Positions 12,326-14,415 of a stretch of DNA of 14,415 nt are shown one piece after another. A model generated the notes under the pieces. It saw only the letters and a list, made by a program, of their open reading frames with translations, had not been told where the DNA came from and did no database searches. The DNA comes from GWF sp031972135 (GTDB lineage Bacteria > Patescibacteriota > Microgenomatia > UBA1400 > UBA12108). The translations under genes were made by a program, and so were the position numbers. Positions within the stretch are counted from its first letter, which is position 1; every line of letters begins with the position of its first letter. The DNA lies in assembly GCA_031972135.1 (NCBI GenBank), contig DALYFH010000022.1, positions 1 through 14,415 of the forward strand, in the 5' to 3' direction.

Positions 12326-13395
12326 CCAGGTTGCTACTGACTACTCTCGTATTGTCACTCGGTTTTGGCCAGCTACTCCGGTTTGAGTTATTTGGTTTGC
12401 CTCTCTATCTCCACGACTTGTTAGTGCTCAGTGTCATAATCATTAATCTAAGACATCTAACTCTGTCGACTCACAGTACAGGGTTAAAAATATTTGGCTT
12501 AGGCTTATTGCTCGGGTGGGTCAACGCTCTATTTAGCTATCCACAGTCGGAGCTCCTGATCCCCGCGCTCTACACACTCCGTTTAGTATCCTATCTCTGT
12601 CTATATTTAATCTTAAAAAGTAAAAAGACAGTAATTAACCCAAATGTATTTAAAATCTCTGGGTTGATCATGCTGGTGCTCGGTCTCTCACAGTATTTCT
12701 TTATGCCCGACATGCGCTGGGCACAGTATCTAGGGTGGGACGATCATCTCAGTCGCCTCATACTCCCGCATTATGATCCGACCTTTACCGGTGTTATGTT
12801 AGCTCTCGCGCTCCTCTCTCTTGTCCCTATCAGGCTCCACCTAAAATCTTTCGACTTTCAACTTTCTGTTTTCTACTCACTCTCCATCCTCCTCACCTAC
12901 TCCCGTTCTGTCTGGCTCTCACTCATGATGACCGGATTCTACTTTATTAAAAACAAACTAATCCTGTTAGCTGCTGCTCTCATCATGTTCCTCGCAATCA
13001 TTGCGCTCCCAGATCGATTTGGGGAGGGGACTAACCTGCTTAGGACCTACAGTATCAACTCTCGCTTTGAGAGTGACCTAGGGTATATCAAAAAGTACGG
13101 CTGGTCACTACTCATTGGTCGTGGTCTTAATACTCTAATCTTAGATCAAGAGGCAGTATCACTCCCCAATCACGCAACAGGTCCCAATAATAGCTATCTC
13201 TATATACTCTCGACCACAGGTTTGTTGGGACTAATGGGATGGGGGATATTTTTACAATCACTTTATAAAAAATCTAAAAGCAAGCCGATGTTAATCTTTT
13301 TCTTCGTTGCCTCAATCTTTAACAATGTGATGTTATACCCGTTTGCGCTCCTATGGGTTCTGGTACAGGAATCAAATAGATATAAATTTATCTAG
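12310..13395 (+). CDS. Wzy / O-antigen ligase-like membrane protein
   Basis: This 361-residue polytopic membrane protein has about 10 hydrophobic segments and fits the O-antigen polymerase/ligase (Wzy_C) pattern. A periplasmic-type loop holds HYDPTFTGVMLALAL (154-168). The membrane motif TYSRSVWLSL (196-205) follows, then a loop with INSRFESD (249-256) and GRGLNTL (270-276). GPNNSYLYILSTTGLLGLMGW (291-311) matches the conserved NS-x-L and GLLG of the family. Such proteins join lipid-linked repeat units or move finished glycan onto an acceptor on the outer membrane leaflet. With the flippase and glycosyltransferases it would complete a Wzx/Wzy-type pathway. Polymerase and ligase cannot be told apart from sequence. 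Its last 24 bases overlap the convergent hydrolase gene. Confidence 0.8.
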   Translation: MASYITRLLLTTLVLSLGFGQLLRFELFGLPLYLHDLLVLSVIIINLRHLTLSTHSTGLKIFGLGLLLGWVNALFSYPQSELLIPALYTLRLVSYLCLYLILKSKKTVINPNVFKISGLIMLVLGLSQYFFMPDMRWAQYLGWDDHLSRLILPHYDPTFTGVMLALALLSLVPIRLHLKSFDFQLSVFYSLSILLTYSRSVWLSLMMTGFYFIKNKLILLAAALIMFLAIIALPDRFGEGTNLLRTYSINSRFESDLGYIKKYGWSLLIGRGLNTLILDQEAVSLPNHATGPNNSYLYILSTTGLLGLMGWGIFLQSLYKKSKSKPMLIFFFVASIFNNVMLYPFALLWVLVQESNRYKFI

Positions 13396-14136
13396 AATAC
13401 TATTAAACAAATCTGGTTGTTCCATCGTTAACATATGTCCAGAATTTTTAATAACAACTTTCTTAACAGACTTAATACTCTTTTCTAGTATTGATGCAAT
13501 ATCGTGATAATAATTAAGGTCCAATTCACCTGTAACCACTAGGACTGGGCATGAGATTTTAGTCAGTCTACCAATTGCAGGTTGAATAGGTCTGATTCGA
13601 AAACCTGAGTTTTGCCAGTGCCATCCAGAGTAGTCTGCAACCATTTTCTTTAGACTTGATAACACACTAGGGTACTTGTGAGTGGAAGCAAAAACAGGGT
13701 GGTTAATCCAATTGACCTTAGCCGCTTCAAGTCCAACCTCATTAATATGGACATCCCAGTCAACAGTGCTGCTAAACCCTCCTAGTGAGGAAGAAACAAG
13801 TGTCAATGATTTGGCATAATCTGGATAGTCTAAAACAAAATTGAGCGCTTCCTCTCCTCCGAGAGACAAACCTACAATATGAGCGCTCTTAATATTTAGG
13901 TGATCTAGTAGCGACTTAAGATCTTCATAATAACTATATTCCTTACTAGGGAGACTGGACTTGCCGTAACCTCTCATGTCAAAAGTTAAACATTGATATC
14001 GGTTACAAAAATAACCTACCTGTTCGTCCCACATTCTAGAATCAAGTGAAAACCCATGCAAAAAAACTATAGTTTCCCCATCACCACAAATATTGTAATT
14101 TATAGATCCACCGTTAAATGAGAAGTTTCCATTCAT
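13372..14136 (-). CDS. Alpha/beta hydrolase
   Basis: This is a 254-residue alpha/beta hydrolase with a complete triad. The nucleophile Ser91 is in GLSLGGEE (the elbow), the acid is Asp206 in VTGELDLNYY and His234 is in NSGHMLTMEQPD. HGFSLDSRMWDEQ (27-39) supplies the oxyanion hole, and TFDMRGYGKS (51-60) is the usual strand-4 motif. A small cap lies at ~125-190. It has no signal peptide, so it is cytoplasmic. Relatives include esterases, lactonases and epoxide or haloalkane hydrolases; the substrate is not deducible. It follows the Ig-domain gene by 10 bases without a Shine-Dalgarno sequence, so the two are probably co-transcribed. The gene looks more AT-rich than the glycan operon beside it. 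The 3' end overlaps the Wzy-like gene by 24 bases. Confidence 0.93.
   Translation of the reverse strand: MNGNFSFNGGSINYNICGDGETIVFLHGFSLDSRMWDEQVGYFCNRYQCLTFDMRGYGKSSLPSKEYSYYEDLKSLLDHLNIKSAHIVGLSLGGEEALNFVLDYPDYAKSLTLVSSSLGGFSSTVDWDVHINEVGLEAAKVNWINHPVFASTHKYPSVLSSLKKMVADYSGWHWQNSGFRIRPIQPAIGRLTKISCPVLVVTGELDLNYYHDIASILEKSIKSVKKVVIKNSGHMLTMEQPDLFNSILDKFISI
13377..13394. repeat. Inverted repeat shared by two convergent gene ends
   Basis: TAGATA (13377-13382) and TATCTA (13389-13394) form a 6-bp inverted repeat with a 6-base AT centre, lying within the overlapping last codons of the Wzy-like and hydrolase genes. Being all but AT-only and without T-runs, it would be a weak terminator at best. 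Confidence 0.35.
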
Positions 14137-14146
14137 AACTTAGATT

Positions 14147-14415
14147 TTAGGGTTCCCAGCGCAACTTAATAGTAGTCACAGCTTCGTTACCAGCTAAGTC
14201 TACTGCTTTTACAGCAATTTCTTGATCACCTTCAACTAGTTGATATGGTAGATTAAAAGTCCCATCACTCGATAATATTGCCATTCGCTCGCCGATATAT
14301 ACCTTTACCCCTTCTTCATTCACTCCACCCACAAAAGTGGCGATCCTCTGCGACGTCCCCCTAAACACATCTCCATCCTTTGGCGAATCTAACGTTACAG
14401 TTGGCTTTTCGTTAT
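14147..14415 (-). CDS. Partial Ig-like (Glucodextranase_B/Big_9-type) domain protein, C-terminal end
   Basis: The frame is open from the right edge to a stop at 14147-14149, giving the last 88 residues of a larger protein. A GTG at 14368 is in frame, but coding continues upstream of it, so I treat the gene as truncated by the window. The residues form one bacterial Ig-like domain: PTVTLDSPKDGDVF, then RIATFVGGVNEEGVKVYIGE, DGTFNLPYQLVEGDQEI and AVKAVDLAGNEAVTTIKLRW. This is the familiar pattern of repeats in secreted or membrane-anchored surface proteins. Domains of this type can also follow a membrane helix in RodZ-like proteins; the N-terminus needed to tell is outside the window. It is presumably co-transcribed with the hydrolase gene 10 bases downstream. 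Confidence 0.8.
   Translation of the reverse strand, partial: NEKPTVTLDSPKDGDVFRGTSQRIATFVGGVNEEGVKVYIGERMAILSSDGTFNLPYQLVEGDQEIAVKAVDLAGNEAVTTIKLRWEP

Noticed and set aside
14147..14368. A complete 73-residue gene starting at GTG 14368
   Set aside because: The frame stays open to the window edge and the upstream residues (PTVTLDSPKDGD) are the start of the same Ig-like domain, so this is the end of a larger gene.
1..14415. Recoded stop codons (UGA as glycine) as in Gracilibacteria/Absconditabacteria
   Set aside because: TGA ends genes at plausible places, for example 7151-7153 and 11697-11699 with ATGA overlaps, and no conserved protein contains an in-frame TGA.
1..14415. CRISPR arrays, insertion sequences, prophage or toxin-antitoxin genes
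   Set aside because: I saw no direct-repeat/spacer pattern, transposase or phage gene. The variable character is confined to surface-glycan genes.

Overview
The window is a gene-dense stretch of bacterial DNA given over mainly to making and exporting a cell-surface polysaccharide. It has 17 protein genes (15 complete and one partial gene at each edge), no RNA genes, no CRISPR array and no insertion sequences. It uses the standard code: TGA ends several genes. Very short gaps, convergent genes that overlap at their 3' ends, few Shine-Dalgarno sequences, small proteins and a secreted C39-like protein all suggest a reduced genome of the Candidate Phyla Radiation (Patescibacteria), possibly Saccharibacteria. 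That placement is inference from gene style; no ribosomal or other marker gene is present.

Layout. (1) 1-545, minus: 5' part of an unrecognised, possibly glycosyltransferase-like gene. (2) 546-747: a structured gap holding two divergent promoters. (3) 748-2541, plus: signal peptidase I (lepB) and a Wzx-type flippase. (4) 2507-3178, minus: SAM methyltransferase, tail to tail with the flippase and head to head with a GT2 glycosyltransferase (3197-4033, plus). (5) 4013-6016, minus: a secreted ConA/C39-peptidase/Ig-FN3 protein. (6) 6059-8163, plus: two coupled GT4 glycosyltransferases, the first strikingly AT-rich. (7) 8199-8627, minus: GNAT acetyltransferase. (8) 8782-9246, plus: small membrane-anchored protein. 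(9) 9254-9799, minus: hypoxanthine phosphoribosyltransferase. (10) 9821-13395, plus: DUF2130 protein, GT2, an N-terminally shortened GT2 and a Wzy/O-antigen-ligase-like membrane protein, tightly coupled. (11) 13372-14136 and 14147-14415, minus: alpha/beta hydrolase behind the 3' end of an Ig-like-domain protein.

Working together. Five glycosyltransferases build a lipid-linked glycan, the flippase would carry it across the membrane and the Wzy-like protein would polymerise or transfer it. Signal peptidase I would process exported proteins such as the C39-like one. Hpt, GNAT and DUF2130 look like housekeeping genes interleaved with the surface locus.

The most unusual signal is regulatory. Almost every first gene of a transcription unit has a good -10 hexamer only 5-11 bases before its start codon, so the mRNAs should have no leader or almost none. 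In two places, two divergent leaderless genes share an intergenic gap of only 18 or 21 bases with interlocked -10 boxes.
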